From the NCBI RefSeq assembly GCF_900143055.1, contig NZ_FRCW01000001.1:408106-472105 (forward strand): a DNA stretch of 64,000 nucleotides, in the 5' to 3' direction. Made by a program: the position numbers and the translations under genes. The notes under the pieces are model-generated. The model was not told the DNA's origin and searched no databases. It saw nothing but the letters and a program-made list of their open reading frames with translations. Every line of letters begins with the position of its first letter. Positions within the stretch are counted from its first letter, which is position 1. This document shows positions 33,878 to 43,198 of the stretch, piece after piece. This DNA comes from Fibrobacter sp. UWR3 (GTDB lineage Bacteria; Fibrobacterota; Fibrobacteria; Fibrobacterales; Fibrobacteraceae).

Positions 33878-35572
33878 ATGGAAACGAAACTGTTTGTCGC
33901 GGGGCTTGTGCTTTCCGCGGCCAATGCGTTCGGGGCTGTCTACTACGTGGCCACCGACGGTAACGACAGCAATGCGGGTTCGCAGGCGAAACCCTTCGCC
34001 ACGCTCAAGAAGGCGAATGCCGTTGTGGCTCCCGGTGATACCGTGTGGGTTCGCGGCGGGACGTACTACCTCAGGGATACCACGTATGCAAGGAACGACG
34101 GTATGTCGGCGGGGATACTCCTGAACAGGAGCGGTGAAAGTGACAATAAGCGAATCCATTATCTTGCCTACCCTGGAGAACTCCCGATTTTTGACGGAAC
34201 GAACCTGATGATAGGGCAGGCCTATAGCCATACGGGTTCCGTCGATAGCACCATGTACACGTCGGCGATTCTAATCCAGGCGAGCTACCTGCACCTGAAG
34301 GGCTTCGAGGTCCGTAACGTCCCCATGAAATACAATTCCAACGTGGGCGTCTACATTTCGCGCAGCAAGCACATATTTTTGGAACAAATTAACAGTCACC
34401 ACAACAAGGGTGCAGGTTTTTTCGTGAACGAGCGCGGCACCGGCAGCGGCGGCGGACATTATTTCCTCAACTGCGACAGCCACGACAACTACGACCCGAA
34501 CGGGCGTCAGGGCGATGGGGAAAATGCCGACGGTTTTGGCGTGCATTACCAGACAACGGGCGATACCACGAAATTTTACGGTTGCCGGGCGTGGTGGAAC
34601 AGCGACGACGGATGGGATTTTATCAGCCAGGAATTCCCGGTGGTCATCGAGAACAGTTTCGCAATGGGGCACGGTTACAGCGATTACGGCACAAAGCACC
34701 CGGCGAATGCGAACGGGAACGGTTTCAAGGCGGGCAGCAGCCAGGCTGGGACCGGGCGGCATATCATCAGGAACTGTGTCGCCTGGAACAACTACTCGTC
34801 GGGCTTCTATGCGAACCACAGCAGCGTAGGGAACTACTGGTACAACAACACCTCGTACAACAATCGCGGGAACCAGTTCAACATGTGGGCGAGTTCCTGG
34901 GATGCCGCCGGCAACAGGACGGATGGCGTGGTGCTTACCGGGGCAAACGCGCACGTGATGAAGAATAACATCGCCTTCCCGAACAAGACCGCCTATATCG
35001 GCGGTGATTACGCCAGCGGCGAATACAACACCTGGAACCTGAACATCACTCCGGCAAATTCCGACTTCGTGAGCGTTGCGGACCCGAGCCTGACGACGAC
35101 CGGGAAAGACATCTCGGCGCTGGCAGGTGCGCTTGGCCCGCGCAAGCCCGATGGCAGCCTGCCCGATGTCGATTTCCTGAAGCTGAAGAGCGGGAGCCAG
35201 ATGATTGACCGCGGGACCGACGTGGGGATTCCGTTTGTGGGCAAGGCTCCTGACCTCGGGGCGTATGAATACGGGGCGTCTTCGAGTTCGACGCCGGCAA
35301 CCTCCAGTTCAACGCCGGCGACTTCCAGCTCGGTGGCACTGACCTCCAGCTCGGCAGAAGGAACCACGTCGCTTGCGGGTAACCAGCCTTCGCGCGAATG
35401 GACTGCAGAATCGGTGCAGGTGTTCGACATGCAGGGGCGTTTCCTCGGGACCCTGCAGAACGTGGATGCCGCGAATATGGCCCGGGAATTGCGTTCCCGT
35501 TACGGGAATCCGGGCATTTACTTTGTCCGTGCAGGGCGGGGCTCTGCACTTGTGGCTGTCCGCGCCTTTTAG
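33878..35572 (+). CDS. Secreted right-handed beta-helix pectate lyase (PL9-like)
   Basis: 564 residues from the ATG at 33878 (GAGGTG upstream). Signal peptide about 1-19. The region from about 20 to 465 reads YYVATDGNDSNAGSQAKPFATLKKA, then GDTVWVRGGTYY, followed by parallel beta-helix coils with Asn-rich turns (CDSHDNYDPN, CRAWWNSDDGWDF, CVAWNNYSSGFYANHS, TSYNNRGNQF). The DDGWD segment fits PL9 calcium-dependent pectate or rhamnogalacturonan lyases. A linker of Ser/Thr/Pro repeats (about 468-500) precedes a sorting-type tail ending in GIYFVRAG...VAVRAF. Distant in-frame starts upstream lack a signal peptide. Confidence 0.86.
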   Translation: METKLFVAGLVLSAANAFGAVYYVATDGNDSNAGSQAKPFATLKKANAVVAPGDTVWVRGGTYYLRDTTYARNDGMSAGILLNRSGESDNKRIHYLAYPGELPIFDGTNLMIGQAYSHTGSVDSTMYTSAILIQASYLHLKGFEVRNVPMKYNSNVGVYISRSKHIFLEQINSHHNKGAGFFVNERGTGSGGGHYFLNCDSHDNYDPNGRQGDGENADGFGVHYQTTGDTTKFYGCRAWWNSDDGWDFISQEFPVVIENSFAMGHGYSDYGTKHPANANGNGFKAGSSQAGTGRHIIRNCVAWNNYSSGFYANHSSVGNYWYNNTSYNNRGNQFNMWASSWDAAGNRTDGVVLTGANAHVMKNNIAFPNKTAYIGGDYASGEYNTWNLNITPANSDFVSVADPSLTTTGKDISALAGALGPRKPDGSLPDVDFLKLKSGSQMIDRGTDVGIPFVGKAPDLGAYEYGASSSSTPATSSSTPATSSSVALTSSSAEGTTSLAGNQPSREWTAESVQVFDMQGRFLGTLQNVDAANMARELRSRYGNPGIYFVRAGRGSALVAVRAF

Positions 35573-35590
35573 CGAAATTTTAAAAAAATT

Positions 35591-35622
35591 GGTCGTTCCT
35601 CCCTGGGAACGGCCTTTTTTTT
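35591..35622 (+). terminator. Terminator of the pectate lyase gene
   Basis: GGTCGTTCC / GGAACGGCC with two G-U pairs, 6-base loop, then eight T, starting 18 bases after the stop. Confidence 0.88.
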
Positions 35623-35749
35623 ATGAAAAACGCCTTTTTCCCGATTACTTTGCGGTAAAAATGTAAGGAAATGGTTGCTTTATCCGAAATAATAGATTAG
35701 TTTAATGGTAAGAATAGCAAGAAGGTGTTCTTTATCAGGTGGCTTGGTT

Positions 35750-38700
35750 ATGGCGATGCAGGGCTCAATTGGAAATCCGGAATTCGAAGGCGGTATCGTC
35801 GAGTTTCTGAACACGGACAAGGTGGATCCGTTTGTCATATTCGATGCGGATACGCATGAAATCTATATGGTAAGCGCCTCGGTGTCGCGAATCTGGAAAC
35901 CCGCAAAGGATTTTGAACCGGGCATAAAGCTAGAGGAATACTTCTTCACGGAAGATGAACTAGCCAGGATTTCTGTTGACGAGATTCTGGAAAGGAGCGA
36001 GTCCATTTTCCATAGCCCGCGTACGGGGAAGTACGTAATCCTGAACCAGTCCCAGATTCTCTGGCGTGGGAAAAACGCCGTCTTTTTACGTATAAGTGAA
36101 CGTACCGACCGCTATTTCGACCCCTTGACGGGGCTACCGAACATGGAATATGGCCGCCTGTGCGGCGAGAACTTCATCAATGATATCAGGGAGGCGGGCG
36201 GTACTCCCGGACTAGTGTTCTTCGATATCGTGGGGATGACGCTTTACAATAGCGCGAACGGTTTCCTCAGGGGCGACGAGTTCCTGATATACTTTGCGTC
36301 ATTCCTCAAGAAACGGTTTGGGAACGACCTGATTTGCCGTATCGCGAACGACCACTTCGCCGTGGTAACGGATATCTGCAACATCGAGGGCAAGCTGAAT
36401 GAAATTCGGGGGTGTGTCAGGGGAGTCGTGTCGAAGATATCGATGGACCTCTATGTCGGCGTCTGCGAAATAGAGGAGTTCGGCGAATTCCTGGAAGCGA
36501 GCGAGAAGGCGAAACTCGCCTGCAGTATCCAGAAGGGCAAGGGCGGTAGCTTTATCCGCTATTACGACGAACAGCTGCACAAGGATTTGTTGCTGCAGAA
36601 CTACGTGATAAGCCATGTGGACGAGGCTATTGCGAACGGCTACATCAAGATATACTACCAGCCTGTAGTCCGCACGATTACGGAAACCTTCTGCGGCATG
36701 GAGGCGCTTGCCCGCTGGATAGACCCGCAGTACGGATTCCTGAATCCGGGCGTCTTTATCGGGGCACTCGAGGATTCTAGACAAATTCACAAACTCGACA
36801 GCCATGTCATAGAACTTGTCTGCAAGGAAATGCGTGCGGAACTTGATAACGGCCGCCCGGTGGTTCCCGTCTCGTTCAACCTTTCCCGCCTGGACTTTGT
36901 CGGCTGCGACATTTTCGAGGTGGTCGAAAGGGCGCTTGCACAGTATGGGATAGACCACGAACTTATCCGTGTCGAGATTACGGAGAGCATCATGGCGTCG
37001 GACGCGTATATCCAGCGGGAAATAGAGCGGTTCCGCCTTGCCGGTTACGAAGTCTGGATGGACGATTTCGGGAGCGGATATTCTTCGCTGAATACCCTCA
37101 AGGACTACAAGTTCGACGAGCTCAAGATAGACATGGCGTTCCTCTCGAACCTGAACGAAGTTTCCCGCATCATTATCAGTTCGATGGTGCGCATGGCGAA
37201 GTGCCTGGGCCTGAAGACGCTGGCAGAGGGTGTCGAGACGCAGGAGCAGATGGATTTCCTGAAGGAAATCGGCTGCGAGAAGGCGCAGGGCTACTACTAT
37301 GGCAAGCCGCAACCCCTTGCCGATACCATGAAGCACATGGAAACAACGGGAATACTGGCCGAGAATCGGGAAATGCGCGGTGTTTTCTCGAAATTGGGAG
37401 CACTCGACTACCTGGTGGAAGCGCCCATGTCGATAATGACCTACGAAAACGGGGTGTTCAAGTTCCTGTTTGCGAACCGGCAGTATGAGGAACAGCTCCG
37501 GAGCCTCGGGTTTACGAGCAGGAAGGACGTAGAAGATGCCTCGAACAATCCCCAGAATCCGGTGTACTACACGCTGCGCGAAGGGGAGAGAATGGCCTAC
37601 ATGTCGCCATGCGAAATGACGTATGCGACTCACGGGGTCTATGTATTCGTGAGGGGGAGCCTGGTTGCCGATATCAACGGCTGCCACATATACAACCTGA
37701 TGCTGCGCAATACGCACGTGAGCGCCTACGACGGATCGTCTAGCCAGAAGCGGGCGCTCCTTCCGTCGAGAATGAAGACCATCCTGCTTGCCGACAGCAA
37801 TCCGCAGAACAGGGCCTTCCTCGAGAGCGTCTTGCGGGCGGATTACAACATGCTTCTCGCCAAGGATGGGGAGCAGGCGCACGACCTGTTGCTGGAACAC
37901 AGGAACAACATTTCGCTTGTATTGCTCGATGCGAGCCTCCCGAAGATGGACGGGTTCAAGCTTATCCAGGAATTTCAGGGGAGTGGGCGCGACATGCAGA
38001 TACCCTTTGTCGTGATGACGGATAACCTGGAACTTGCGAAGGAAAGCATCCGCCTGGGCGCATACCAGTTTATCCTCAAGCCTATTACAGACAAGGGAAT
38101 GATAAAGGCGAAGATTTCGGGCGCAATCAAGAATGCGGAAGTGTTGCACCAGGTGGCGTTGAACTACATGGAATACGTTCCCGGAGGTGTCATTCTTATC
38201 AATGTCATGACGGGCAAGATTCTTTACGTGAACGCCCGAGCGCTCGATATATTCGAATGCGAAAGTGCAGAACAGTTCCGTGATTTTGTTGGGGCGAATT
38301 TCAGAAATGCTATTTTGCCCGAGGATTATGCGAAAGTTGGCGAGGAACTTAAGGAACAGTTCCAGAAGGATAGCGGCCTGACAAAGCAAATCTCTTACCG
38401 CACGAAAACCGGCAAGGGAAACATCAAGCGCATATACCATGTGGGCCGCGTCTATAAGGATACGCCCTATGGCCACATATTCTCGGCGTTTGTCTCGGAA
38501 GACGATATCGCGATGAAGAATTACTTTACCCGTAAGGACGCCTTCGCGAAGTTCCTTGCGTCGGGCGAGGCGACTCACACGAAGTCGTACGATATGGGGT
38601 ACAAGGGATTCCTATTCTGGAACCTGACGAAGAACTCCCCGGTGCTCCGGATGGACGGCGTATCGTATATCCCCAAGGAAATGGCCGAAACGTACACCTA

Positions 38701-38959
38701 CGAAACGCACTACAGCTACCTGAGTTCCCTGATGCTGAAGAGCGAAGACAATGTACGCAACGCGATGGACTATACCCGCGAACGGCTGATTCTCGATTAC
38801 TTGAACAAGTGCATGGTGCACCCGCTCGACATAAGCTACGACATAGACGGCTACCAGTTTACCATCCGTTCAACCTTCGACATGATGATGGACCCGGATT
38901 CGGGCGACATTATCCTGAAGCTCGTGAACGAATGCATAAAGACGACGAAGGGCGGGTAG
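35750..38959 (+). CDS. Multidomain c-di-GMP signalling protein: degenerate GGDEF, EAL, REC and PAS-like domains
   Basis: 1069 residues, no signal peptide. A PAS-like N-terminus (about 15-125) is followed by a GGDEF domain (about 125-280) whose catalytic loop is ANDHF (199-203), so it should not make c-di-GMP. The EAL domain (about 285-540) keeps E318 (EAL), the Glu of EITES, DDFGSGYSSL and AEGVET, so it should be an active phosphodiesterase. After a further PAS-like stretch, a receiver domain (about 680-800) has phosphoacceptor D727 in LLDASLPKMDG, followed by a PAS-like segment and an unassigned C-terminus. ATG 35750 has AGGTGG seven bases before it; an earlier ATG at 35705 lacks a site. Confidence 0.9.
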   Translation: MAMQGSIGNPEFEGGIVEFLNTDKVDPFVIFDADTHEIYMVSASVSRIWKPAKDFEPGIKLEEYFFTEDELARISVDEILERSESIFHSPRTGKYVILNQSQILWRGKNAVFLRISERTDRYFDPLTGLPNMEYGRLCGENFINDIREAGGTPGLVFFDIVGMTLYNSANGFLRGDEFLIYFASFLKKRFGNDLICRIANDHFAVVTDICNIEGKLNEIRGCVRGVVSKISMDLYVGVCEIEEFGEFLEASEKAKLACSIQKGKGGSFIRYYDEQLHKDLLLQNYVISHVDEAIANGYIKIYYQPVVRTITETFCGMEALARWIDPQYGFLNPGVFIGALEDSRQIHKLDSHVIELVCKEMRAELDNGRPVVPVSFNLSRLDFVGCDIFEVVERALAQYGIDHELIRVEITESIMASDAYIQREIERFRLAGYEVWMDDFGSGYSSLNTLKDYKFDELKIDMAFLSNLNEVSRIIISSMVRMAKCLGLKTLAEGVETQEQMDFLKEIGCEKAQGYYYGKPQPLADTMKHMETTGILAENREMRGVFSKLGALDYLVEAPMSIMTYENGVFKFLFANRQYEEQLRSLGFTSRKDVEDASNNPQNPVYYTLREGERMAYMSPCEMTYATHGVYVFVRGSLVADINGCHIYNLMLRNTHVSAYDGSSSQKRALLPSRMKTILLADSNPQNRAFLESVLRADYNMLLAKDGEQAHDLLLEHRNNISLVLLDASLPKMDGFKLIQEFQGSGRDMQIPFVVMTDNLELAKESIRLGAYQFILKPITDKGMIKAKISGAIKNAEVLHQVALNYMEYVPGGVILINVMTGKILYVNARALDIFECESAEQFRDFVGANFRNAILPEDYAKVGEELKEQFQKDSGLTKQISYRTKTGKGNIKRIYHVGRVYKDTPYGHIFSAFVSEDDIAMKNYFTRKDAFAKFLASGEATHTKSYDMGYKGFLFWNLTKNSPVLRMDGVSYIPKEMAETYTYETHYSYLSSLMLKSEDNVRNAMDYTRERLILDYLNKCMVHPLDISYDIDGYQFTIRSTFDMMMDPDSGDIILKLVNECIKTTKGG

Positions 38960-39010
38960 GGCCGTTGGCTTCGGGTTTGCTAATTTTGGAAAAATGTTGT
39001 GCTGAAATAG

Positions 39011-39209
39011 TTCCAAATAAATTTGGAATAAAGGAAAAACCCCGGTTCATCACCGAGGTCCTTTAATTTCATGGATTGACGGCTTTGCCGTCCGTGGCTA
39101 CGGCTCACCAATAAAAATATGCTAGCATATTTTTGCTGGATTCGCCTTGCACACTATTCTATCGGAGCTTCGCTCCTCCAGAATGACACCAGGGCGCGCG
39201 AACGCCCTG
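39011..39209. repeat. Intergenic cluster of hairpins and palindromes
   Basis: The gene-free stretch between two converging genes holds, in order: TTCCAAAT-AA-ATTTGGAA (39011-39028); a terminator-like hairpin AAGGA...CCCCGGT-TCATC-ACCGAGG...TCCTT (39032-39064); a 22-bp perfect palindrome centred on GCTAGC (39113-39134); GGAGC-TTC-GCTCC (39164-39176); and AGGGCG-N6-CGCCCT (39191-39208). The 39032 hairpin probably ends the c-di-GMP gene transcript, while the rest look like repeat debris. Confidence 0.65.
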
Positions 39210-39216
39210 CCGTCAA

Positions 39217-40929
39217 TTAAGCCTTCCTGTAGCTCTCCATCGCTTCCACGTTCACGCTCTTCACGAAGTTGTAGTGTTTGGCGACTTCGGCTTCGGCGAT
39301 GTTCAGGTACACCTTCATGCTCTTTTCGAACAGTTCCGGTGCCTTGGTGGCGTCGCGGAGGAGCAACTGGCTCATCACGCAGTTGGCGGCGAGTTCGTAC
39401 AAGTGACGGCTGCAGAGGTCGGTGAACTCGTTGTTGTTCGCGGCCTTCACAGTTTCGATAGCTTCGTTGAACTTCGCGTCCATGGCCTTAGCGCGGGCCT
39501 TGAGGCTCTCGTATTCGGCGGCCACTTCGCCCGCTTCCAGTTCCTCGAGCATCTGGCTGTAGGTGCCGGTGGTGATGTGCGGGAGGGCGGCAACCGTCTG
39601 CAGCTGCGTCGTGCCTTCGTAAATGGAGGTGATGCGTGCATCGCGGTAGAGGCGCTGGCAAGCGTATTCGAGCATGTAGCCGGAACCGCCGTGCACCTGG
39701 ATGCTGTCGTAGGCGTTCAAGTTGGCGTATTCGGAGTTCATACCCTTCGCAAGCGGCGTGCAAGCACTGGCGAGCTTCTGGTAGAGCTTGAGTTCTGCCT
39801 TCTCCTCGTCGGTGAGCTTGCGGGTGCGCTCGATGTCCTCGAGGCCCTTGTAGATATCTACATAGCGGGCTGTCTGGTACAGGAGTGCGCGGCCAGCATC
39901 GAGGCGTGCCTTGATGTTGGAAATCATCTCGTAGACGGCCGGGAAGTTCACGATGGCCTGGCCGAATTGCTTGCGGTCCTTGGCGTAGGCGAGAGCTTCG
40001 TTGTATGCCATCTGGCTGATACCCACGGACTGAGCGGCAATGCCGAGGCGGGCACCGTTCATGAGGGCCATCACGTACTTGATGAGACCGAACTTGCGGC
40101 GGCCGCAGAGTTCCGCCTTCGCGTTCTTATAGACAAGTTCGCAGGTCGGGCTTCCGTGGATGCCGAGCTTGTTCTCGATACGGCGCACGTTCACGCCGCC
40201 GTCGCGCTTGTCGTAGATGAACATCGAAAGGCCGCGACCGTCGTGGGTGCCTTCTTCGGAGCGGGCGAGCACCAGGTGGATGTCGCTGTCGCCGTTGGTG
40301 ATGAAGCGCTTCACGCCGTTCAGGTACCAGCACTTGTCGGCTTCGCTGTAGGTGGCCTTGAGCATCACGCGCTGCAGGTCGGAACCGGCATCGGGTTCGG
40401 TCAAGTCCATCGACATCGTCTCGCCGGCGCACACGCGCGGGATAAAGCGGGAACGCTGGTCCTCGTCGCCGAATTCATACAAGGTCTCGATGCAGTCCTG
40501 CAACGACCAGATGTTCTCGAAACCGGCGTCCGCAGAGGCAATCATTTCGTTGATGGCCGTGTAGGCGGTAATCGGGAAGTTGAGACCGCCGAAGCGGCGC
40601 GGCATGGTCACGCCATTGAGGCCAGCCTTGCGGGTGGCTTCCAGGTTCTCGTAGGTCTTGCTTGCGTAGCGCACGCGGCCGTCTTCGCAGTGGGGGCCTT
40701 CGGCGTCCACGTCTTCGGAGTTCGGGAAGATGGTGTTCGCGGTGATGTCGCCTGCGACTTCGAGCACGCGGTTGTAGCTGTCTATCGCGTCGGCGTAGTC
40801 TTCCGGCGCGTAGTCAAAGCTGTCCTTGTCGGCGTAGCCGTTTTCCTTGAGCTCCACGATGCGCTGCATCAAAGGAGAACTTTCAAGGTTGAACTTAATC
40901 TCTGGATGGTCTGTGTAAAAATTCGCCAT
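39217..40929 (-). CDS. Acyl-CoA dehydrogenase
   Basis: A 570-residue FAD enzyme oxidising acyl-CoA to enoyl-CoA. N-terminal helical domain, FAD/substrate region with MSMDLTEPDAGSDL and RFITNGDSDIH, and the catalytic Glu in SIYEGTTQLQ near residue 440. About 110 residues follow the normal catalytic core, a C-terminal extension found in the larger acyl-CoA dehydrogenases with an extra helical domain. It is the last gene of an etfB-etfA-acd operon (6-base gap after etfA), which hands electrons to the electron-transfer flavoprotein. The substrate chain length cannot be read. Confidence 0.93.
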   Translation of the reverse strand: MANFYTDHPEIKFNLESSPLMQRIVELKENGYADKDSFDYAPEDYADAIDSYNRVLEVAGDITANTIFPNSEDVDAEGPHCEDGRVRYASKTYENLEATRKAGLNGVTMPRRFGGLNFPITAYTAINEMIASADAGFENIWSLQDCIETLYEFGDEDQRSRFIPRVCAGETMSMDLTEPDAGSDLQRVMLKATYSEADKCWYLNGVKRFITNGDSDIHLVLARSEEGTHDGRGLSMFIYDKRDGGVNVRRIENKLGIHGSPTCELVYKNAKAELCGRRKFGLIKYVMALMNGARLGIAAQSVGISQMAYNEALAYAKDRKQFGQAIVNFPAVYEMISNIKARLDAGRALLYQTARYVDIYKGLEDIERTRKLTDEEKAELKLYQKLASACTPLAKGMNSEYANLNAYDSIQVHGGSGYMLEYACQRLYRDARITSIYEGTTQLQTVAALPHITTGTYSQMLEELEAGEVAAEYESLKARAKAMDAKFNEAIETVKAANNNEFTDLCSRHLYELAANCVMSQLLLRDATKAPELFEKSMKVYLNIAEAEVAKHYNFVKSVNVEAMESYRKA

Positions 40930-40934
40930 AACGC

Positions 40935-41960
40935 CTACTTGTTGTTTGCCTTGTAATACTTGATCATCTTCGGGATGACCTCTTCGACGGTGCCGTTGAT
41001 CACGTAGTCAGCGATAGCGTTGATCGGGGCGTCGGGGTCGGAGTTCACGGAGATGATGATTCCTGAATCCTGCATGCCGGCGAGGTGCTGAATCTGGCCG
41101 GAGATACCGCAGGCGATATACACCTTCGGGCGTACGGTCACGCCGGTCTGGCCAATCTGGCGGTCATGATCGGCAAAGCCCGCGTCGATAGCGGCACGGC
41201 TTGCGCCCACTTCGGCGTGGAGTTCCTTCGCCAGTTCGAACAGCATGTCGAAGTTTTCCTTGGAGCCCATGCCGTAACCACCGGCCACCACGATGGGTGC
41301 GCCCTTGAGGTTGTGCTTGGCCTTTTCCACATGGCGTTCGAGCACCTTGACCACGTATTCCGTTTCCGGCACGTACTTGGCCACGTCGTGCTTGATGACT
41401 TCGCCCTTGTAGTTCGGGTCCACGATTTCCTTCTTCATCACGCCTTCGCGCACCGTCGCCATCTGCGGGCGGTGCTCCGGGTTCACAATCGTTGCGACGA
41501 TGTTGCCGCCGAATGCCGGGCGAATCTGGCAGAGCTGGTTTTCGTAGAACTTCTTCACGCCGCCGATGCTCATTTCGAAGCTGTCGATTTCGAGTTCGGT
41601 ACAGTCGGCGGTAAGGCCGCTGTGCATGGCGCTAGAAATGCGCGGGCCGAGGTCACGGCCAATCACCGTTGCACCGAGCAGGCAAATCTGCGGCTGCTCT
41701 TCCTTGAAGAGGTTCACCACGAGCGATGCGTGCGGGTTGGTGGTGTAGGGGAAGAGCCCTTCGGCGTCGAACACATGGACCTTGTCCACACCGTAGGGGA
41801 ACACCTGCTTTTCAATTCCGTCGAGGCCCTTGCCTGCGCAGATGCATTCGAGCTGAACGCCGAGCGTGTTGGCGAGCTTGCGGCCCTTGGACAAAAGTTC
41901 GAGGGAAACATCGACAACGGTCGTGCCCTCAATTTCGCAATATACAAATACGTTATTCAT
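40935..41960 (-). CDS. etfA: Electron transfer flavoprotein alpha subunit
   Basis: 341 residues. The C-terminal FAD domain has APIVVAGGYGMGSKENF, SRAAIDAGF, QIGQTGVTVRPKVYIACGISGQIQHLAGM and IISVNSDPDAPI, the classic ETF-alpha signature. The N-terminal domain is complete. It is separated from etfB by 3 bases. ETF transfers electrons from the adjacent acyl-CoA dehydrogenase to a quinone reductase or takes part in bifurcation; which of these applies cannot be judged from this pair alone. Confidence 0.96.
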   Translation of the reverse strand: MNNVFVYCEIEGTTVVDVSLELLSKGRKLANTLGVQLECICAGKGLDGIEKQVFPYGVDKVHVFDAEGLFPYTTNPHASLVVNLFKEEQPQICLLGATVIGRDLGPRISSAMHSGLTADCTELEIDSFEMSIGGVKKFYENQLCQIRPAFGGNIVATIVNPEHRPQMATVREGVMKKEIVDPNYKGEVIKHDVAKYVPETEYVVKVLERHVEKAKHNLKGAPIVVAGGYGMGSKENFDMLFELAKELHAEVGASRAAIDAGFADHDRQIGQTGVTVRPKVYIACGISGQIQHLAGMQDSGIIISVNSDPDAPINAIADYVINGTVEEVIPKMIKYYKANNK

Positions 41961-41963
41961 AGG

Positions 41964-42845
41964 CTAGCCAATAATCTTCCCGTCTAAAAGTTCCTTGATA
42001 AGTCCTTCGACGTCGGCGTCGCTTGCGGTGAGCGTGCGGCTTTCCTTCGCCTTGAACACGATGTTCTTGACAGCCTTCACGTTCGTCGGCGAACCGGCCT
42101 TACCGATCTGGGCAGGGTCTGCGTCGATGTCGGCGGCACCCCACTGCGGAATGTTCAGGTAGGGCTTCTTCGCGATGAGGGCTTCATACTTTTCGGCATC
42201 TTCCGGCTTGCGTTCGGCAACCACAGTCGCGTTCTTGAACTTCATGAGGCGCTTCGCGTTGCGCGGACGGCACGGGGCCGCACTTCCGTTCACGGTCACG
42301 ACCAGCGGGAGCGGTGCTTCCACCGTTTCCACACCACCGTCGATGTGGCGGCGGATCACGACCTTGCGGGCCTTCTCGTCGAGACTCAAAATTTCTTCGG
42401 CGTAGGTCACCTGGGTGAGGCCCAGCTTTTCTGCAATCTGCGGACCGACCTGTGCGGTATCGCCGTCGATAGCCTGGCGGCCACCGAGAATGATGTCGTA
42501 GTCGCCAATCTTCTTGACGGCCTGGGCGAGCGTGTAGCTCGTAGCGAGCGTGTCAGCACCACCGAGCGGGCGGTCCGTCACCACGAAACCCTCGTCGGCA
42601 CCGCGGTACAGAGCTTCGCGGACGACTTCGGCAGACTTCGGGAGACCCATCGTCAGCACAGAGATGGTGGAACCCGGGAACTGGTCCTTCAAACGAAGGG
42701 CTTGCTCCAGGGCGTTCAGGTCTTCGGGGTTGAAGACCGCGGGCAATGCGGCACGATTGATGGTTCCCTGCTCCGTCATGGCATCGGGGCCCACGTTTCG
42801 TGTATCAGGTACTTGCTTAGCAAGCACAACGATTTTAAGACTCAT
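41964..42845 (-). CDS. etfB: Electron transfer flavoprotein beta subunit
   Basis: 293 residues, with LKIVVLAKQVPDT at the N-terminus, FNPEDLNALEQALRLKD, RGADEGFVVTD and the AMP/FAD-region sequence IILGGRQAIDGDTAQVGPQIAEKLG. First gene of the etf-acd operon. AAGGA sits six bases before the ATG, and a promoter TTG-N21-TAAATTCA is visible just upstream on the minus strand. Confidence 0.96.
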   Translation of the reverse strand: MSLKIVVLAKQVPDTRNVGPDAMTEQGTINRAALPAVFNPEDLNALEQALRLKDQFPGSTISVLTMGLPKSAEVVREALYRGADEGFVVTDRPLGGADTLATSYTLAQAVKKIGDYDIILGGRQAIDGDTAQVGPQIAEKLGLTQVTYAEEILSLDEKARKVVIRRHIDGGVETVEAPLPLVVTVNGSAAPCRPRNAKRLMKFKNATVVAERKPEDAEKYEALIAKKPYLNIPQWGAADIDADPAQIGKAGSPTNVKAVKNIVFKAKESRTLTASDADVEGLIKELLDGKIIG

Positions 42846-42861
42846 TATATCCTTATAGTGT

Positions 42862-42893
42862 TGAATTTACGTTTTATGTTTTGCTGTGTACAA
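42862..42893 (-). promoter_or_regulatory. Promoter of etfB-etfA-acd (TTG-N21-TAAATTCA)
   Basis: On the minus strand TTG (42893-42891) is followed after 21 bases by TAAATTCA. Upstream, at 42921-42937, lies the hairpin GACCTC-CAGTA-GAGGTC. The 353-base gap between etfB and the AbiE pair therefore holds two divergent promoters, a hairpin and the AbiE operators. Confidence 0.5.
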
Positions 42894-43024
42894 GATAGAA
42901 ATTATCGGGTGCCTCGCCCCGACCTCCAGTAGAGGTCTTTCCCACGTCATCTCCGCATAAGAAAATTGACGTTTTTTTTGTAATAAAATCGCTGACCGGC
43001 GTTTTTGTCCCCCGTTTCGACCTA

Positions 43025-43056
43025 TTGCGCCAAAATACCTGTCGGGCGTATATTTG
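43025..43056 (+). promoter_or_regulatory. Plus-strand promoter upstream of the AbiE pair (TTG-N21-TATATTTG)
   Basis: TTG at 43025 and TATATTTG at 43049-43056 with 21 bases between. It would give an AbiE leader of about 135 bases, or serve a short transcript before the operators. Confidence 0.45.
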
Positions 43057-43098
43057 TGGCATGAATGCCCGCCTGTCAATGAATGAATTTACATCTTG

Positions 43099-43180
43099 CA
43101 CACTTAAACTTGAAAATAAGTGTGTGAGTTGTGTTTACTTTTTACACGAAAAGATGTATATTTTCGTTATAAAAGTAAAC
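43099..43180 (+). promoter_or_regulatory. Operator-like inverted repeats and internal promoter of the AbiE operon
   Basis: Two inverted repeats are visible: CACACTTA-N10-TAAGTGTG (43099-43124) and GTTTACTTTT-N28-AAAAGTAAAC (arms 43133-43142 and 43171-43180). The second pair flanks a TATATTTT box (43157-43164), so a bound repressor would cover the promoter. AbiEi antitoxins are known to repress their operon by binding inverted repeats upstream. Confidence 0.6.
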
Positions 43181-43198
43181 TTTCGCGGGGGTAGTATC

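Noticed and set aside
35276..35365. Short tandem repeats coding for Ser/Thr in the pectate lyase linker, considered as a CRISPR-like array
   Set aside because: They are in frame, encode a linker and have no spacers; similar Ser runs occur in other secreted proteins here.
36299..38578. 759-codon minus-strand open frame opposite the c-di-GMP protein
   Set aside because: Composition rich in His, Arg and Val, as expected for an antisense shadow, with no motif or ribosome site.
39274..40956. 560-codon plus-strand frame opposite acyl-CoA dehydrogenase
   Set aside because: Shadow of a clear enzyme gene; low-complexity Val/His/Gly composition.
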